Part shown: one piece after another, positions 61,944 through 64,000 of the stretch
Layout: every line of letters begins with the position of its first letter
Position numbering within the stretch: the stretch's first letter is position 1
Source: DYRB01 sp963845265
Lineage (GTDB): Bacteria; Pseudomonadota; Gammaproteobacteria; Chromatiales; Chromatiaceae
Reading direction: 5' to 3'
NCBI GenBank assembly: GCA_963845265.1
Contig: CAWJRN010000003.1
Span: 310,001 to 374,000 of the forward strand
Length of the DNA stretch: 64,000 nt
The notes under the pieces: model-generated
Database searches by the model: none
What the model was told of the DNA's origin: nothing
What the model saw: only the letters and a program-made list of their open reading frames with translations
Translations under genes and position numbers: made by a program

Positions 61944-62021
61944 GCAAATTCGATACCAGCGAGCTTGATTGCAATGCAATCAATGCCTAATCTGTCACGG
62001 AACCGATGGAGGGGCGGCACG

Positions 62022-62264
62022 ATGGCCAGCATCACGATCCGCAATCTCGACGACGCGCTAAAGCGCCGTCTTCGCATCCGCGCGGCCGAGCACGGCCGTT
62101 CGATGGAAGAAGAGGCGCGGGAAATCCTGCGCCTGGTCGTGGGCGAACCGGCCCCGCCCGCTAACATCGCGGCGGCGATCCGCGCCCGCGTCGCCGCCTT
62201 CGGCGGTGCCGACATCGAGCTTCCGCCCCGCGAGCCGATGCGCGAGCCGCCGGTTCTGGATTGA
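62022..62264 (+). CDS. FitA-like ribbon-helix-helix antitoxin
   Basis: An 80-residue protein starting at ATG 62022 with GGAGGGG upstream. MASITIRNLDDALKRRLRIR and AAEHGRSMEEEAREILR are the ribbon-helix-helix DNA-binding part of FitA/VapB-type antitoxins; the rest binds the toxin. It should repress the operon together with the PIN toxin eight bases downstream. Confidence 0.87.
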   Translation: MASITIRNLDDALKRRLRIRAAEHGRSMEEEAREILRLVVGEPAPPANIAAAIRARVAAFGGADIELPPREPMREPPVLD

Positions 62265-62271
62265 TGCCGCG

Positions 62272-62688
62272 ATGATCATCCTGGACACCAACGTGGTTTC
62301 GGAGCTGCTGCGCGCCGCGCCTGCACCGACGGTCGAGGCCTGGCTGGCCGGCCAGGACGGTACGGACATCTACCTGACGGCGATCAGCGCGGCGGAGCTA
62401 CGCTACGGCGTTGCCATCATGGCGAACCGCAAGCGGCGGACGATGTTGGCCGAGGCCGTGGACGGCATGCTGCGGGAGGATTTCCGCGACCGCATCCTGC
62501 CCTTCGACAGCGCCGCCGCCGACGAATACGCCCGCATCGGAGCGGATCGGAGGGCCGCGGGACGGCCGATCAGCCAGTTCGATTGCCAGATCGCCGCCAT
62601 CGCCCGCGCGCATGGCGCCGCCATGGCCACCCGCAACATCGGCGATTTCGACGGCTGCGGCGTCGAGGTCATCGATCCCTGGCGTTGA
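62272..62688 (+). CDS. FitB/VapC-type PIN-domain toxin
   Basis: A 138-residue PIN-domain ribonuclease. The acidic residues are present in MIILDTNVVSELLR, ISAAELRYGVAIMANRKR, FDCQIAAIARAHGA and ATRNIGDFDGCGVEVIDPW. It pairs with the FitA-like antitoxin just upstream (stop to start eight bases). The module looks intact. Confidence 0.9.
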   Translation: MIILDTNVVSELLRAAPAPTVEAWLAGQDGTDIYLTAISAAELRYGVAIMANRKRRTMLAEAVDGMLREDFRDRILPFDSAAADEYARIGADRRAAGRPISQFDCQIAAIARAHGAAMATRNIGDFDGCGVEVIDPWR

Positions 62689-62750
62689 GGTTGGGCGGGA
62701 TGTCCCTTCTGCGACCAGGAGGCCGGGGCGGTATCTGGGGTTGGCTAGAC

Positions 62751-62831
62751 TGAGCGCGGGGGTCAGTTCTTGAGCGCGGGGGTCAGTTCGCGTGAGCGCG
62801 GGGGTCAGTTCTCGCATTGTCGCATCGTAAG
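62751..62831. repeat. Tandem repeat TGAGCGCGGGGGTCAGTT
   Basis: Three 18-base copies start at 62751, 62771 and 62793, so the period is about 20-22. The last is followed by CTCGCATTGTCGCAT, the same word found at 18224 and, inverted, at 43010 and 43066. Three copies, no spacer structure, no cas genes: a dispersed repeat, not a CRISPR. The rest of 62689-62927 holds no gene. Confidence 0.7.
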
Positions 62832-62927
62832 ACCCGGAACTGACTCTGCACCCACATGACCCCGTCCCGCAGAGGCAACCAAGCGACCCCTGGCCCGCGT
62901 GGGAACTGCCCCCTGGCCCCGCCGGAG

Positions 62928-63265
62928 TCATGGGGCGAGGCGATTCACGCGCACTAGCTTGCCGCGCAGGTTGCCTTCTCGCGTAAGCGCCTCATGGATG
63001 CGCTGTGCCTGTGTCGGAAAATCGGGGTCAAAGGTGCAGACAACTATTCCCGCGTGGTTGGTAGAAGCGAGGTGCAGGCGGACGAAGTCCCTTCGGTTGA
63101 GCGTCAAGACAGCTCGGTCCAGGTCTGTGGCATAGGCTAAGACATCTGCGTCTGGAACCGCGTCCCCCGCCCGGCCGGTTTCCTGGATGGTCAGGACATC
63201 GTGGCCCATCTGTCGGAGGGACTGAACGACCGGAAGCGGGAAGTTCTCGTTGCTATAGATTGCGG
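62928..63265 (-). CDS. DUF5615-type PIN-like toxin, start disturbed
   Basis: The conserved frame is RLAAIYSNENFPLPVVQSLR, GHDVLTIQETGRAGDAVPDA, AVLTLNRRDFVRLHLAS and FDPDFPTQAQRIHEAL, a Mut7-C/PIN-like family usually paired with DUF433 proteins. No start codon precedes RLAAIY in frame: an ATG that overlaps the antitoxin stop (63276 region) is out of frame by one base, as if one base were lost (ATG-AT-CGG). A downstream ATG at 63209 would give a 93-residue protein without the conserved NENFP segment. Either the gene is slightly broken or it uses a CTG start. Confidence 0.65.
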
Positions 63266-63273
63266 CCAGCCGA

Positions 63274-63603
63274 TCATTCCTCGTTCTCAGCGATGGCGCG
63301 GTCTATCTCCGCGGCATTCAGGCGCGCATAGCTCCAGGCGTTGCCTAGATCTTCGGCGCGGAGTGTCGGATAGCTTGTCAGCAGCGCTGTTTCGGTCACG
63401 CCCAGGCGTCGTGCTTGCTCCAGTATCCAGATGGGGATCCGGGTTCGGACCACCCGAGCCTCCCCCCCGCAGACGCCTGGCGTCTTGTCGATGCCCGGTA
63501 CGTTCCCGCCCAAATCGCGAGCGATCCACCGCATGAGTTGTGCCTTCTCACTCGGTGAGAGTCGCGGCAGCATCTCTTGAATCGCATCGAGACCGGTTGA
63601 CAT
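63274..63603 (-). CDS. DUF433-type antitoxin
   Basis: A 109-residue protein. GVCGGEARVVRTRIPIWILE and LGVTETALLTSYPTLRAEDL form the DUF433 helix-turn-helix region (G-ARI-GTRI-VW-----GLS--ELL--YP-L in the family), here preceded by 45 helical residues (LSPSEKAQLMRWIARDLGG). It is the first gene of the pair and should neutralise the DUF5615 toxin that follows. Confidence 0.8.
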   Translation of the reverse strand: MSTGLDAIQEMLPRLSPSEKAQLMRWIARDLGGNVPGIDKTPGVCGGEARVVRTRIPIWILEQARRLGVTETALLTSYPTLRAEDLGNAWSYARLNAAEIDRAIAENEE

Positions 63604-64000
63604 CGCTCTTCTCCGCGCTGTTCTGTTTCTAGTCGCCTTAGGAACACTGGGATTCTAGCGCAGACCAGAGGGTGGCATGGTGACCTTCCTGGGCCGGCGA
63701 TATGTCCGTCACTCGGAACGTTCAATTGAAGGAGGCCGAGGGATGGGTTTCGCTGTCGCTCTATCCATCCTACAAGTGGCAGCTATGAGGTTGTGGGGTT
63801 ACGCGTAGGCGCAGGGGCCGGTTGCCCAGCCGTGGGCCCCTGTTCGCCTGGCGCCGGCTCGACCTCCTGTGCCGACGTTCGACCAGAGAATGCACTGCGT
63901 GCGGCGATGCAGCGCAATGGCAGGGCGCGGTAATCGGGGACAGACGACGAATACGGAACTGACCATGCGTTGCCGACGGCAGGCCCGGCGGCGACCCGGC
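63604..64000. other. Window end without a supported gene
   Basis: No convincing gene on either strand. GCAGGGGCC (63811) and GGCCCCTGT (63835) can pair as a GC-rich hairpin. Repeated CCGGCG words occur near the end. Confidence 0.35.

Noticed and set aside
62751..62831. GC-rich tandem repeats considered as a CRISPR or iteron array
   Set aside because: Copies are nearly adjacent, spacer-free and part of a word dispersed elsewhere; no replication gene is nearby.

Overview
The window looks like a piece of chromosome from a high-GC gammaproteobacterium, most likely a purple sulfur bacterium or relative (Chromatiales). I infer this from gene content and protein resemblance, not from a database search. 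The clues are a periplasmic pentaheme cytochrome c, 2-oxoacid:ferredoxin oxidoreductase (korAB), glycogen genes, O2-dependent hemF, a remnant that resembles the RuBisCO-activase subunit CbbO, and very many toxin-antitoxin and insertion-sequence remnants.

The left half (about 1-31 kb) is mostly a conserved core. It holds a Cache-domain protein, a pentaheme cytochrome, the polyamine operon potFGHI (minus strand), rlmI, mlaC, hemF and a cupin. Next come rpsT and the divergent murJ-ribF-ileS-lspA block, with a toxin-antitoxin pair inserted between ribF and ileS. Then follow cysteine synthase, glgA-glgB, an L,D-transpeptidase lipoprotein, and a korA-korB-ferritin-like operon whose genes touch or overlap. 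An acetolactate-synthase-like gene and an orphan ureD close this part. Two truncated sensor genes are embedded in it.

The middle (about 31.6-52.2 kb) is an accessory region full of wreckage. It contains ParDE-like and HigBA-like modules, fragments of IS1595, IS91 and other transposases, a CbbO/NorD-like remnant, a low-GC frameshifted methyltransferase, an EAL-domain remnant, a group II intron-like 3' end, a 300-bp MITE-like element and several long inverted repeats. Intact genes here are an amidohydrolase, mltD, two small membrane proteins, a membrane-anchored Hpt protein and a PilZ protein. The clearest mobile element is a complete 2259-bp IS66-family insertion at 39495-41753. It has matching GTAA-type ends and an 8-bp target duplication, and it carries a D12-class DNA adenine methylase gene upstream of the transposase in one apparent operon. 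A tRNA-Thr gene (52149-52224) and a tRNA-like 3' fragment in the same orientation (41791-41836) bracket about 10 kb and may mark an old island.

The right part (52.4-64 kb) returns to core genes: a small SPOR-neighbourhood membrane protein, coaX and birA, a frameshifted M61 peptidase, oxyR and an MscS-type channel. It ends in a second toxin-antitoxin-rich stretch: decayed AbrB/MazF, a Fic remnant, FitAB and a DUF433/DUF5615 pair.

Seven toxin-antitoxin loci or remnants lie in 64 kb. Many genes carry single-base frameshifts. This could reflect real decay or assembly errors, and read-level checking would tell which.
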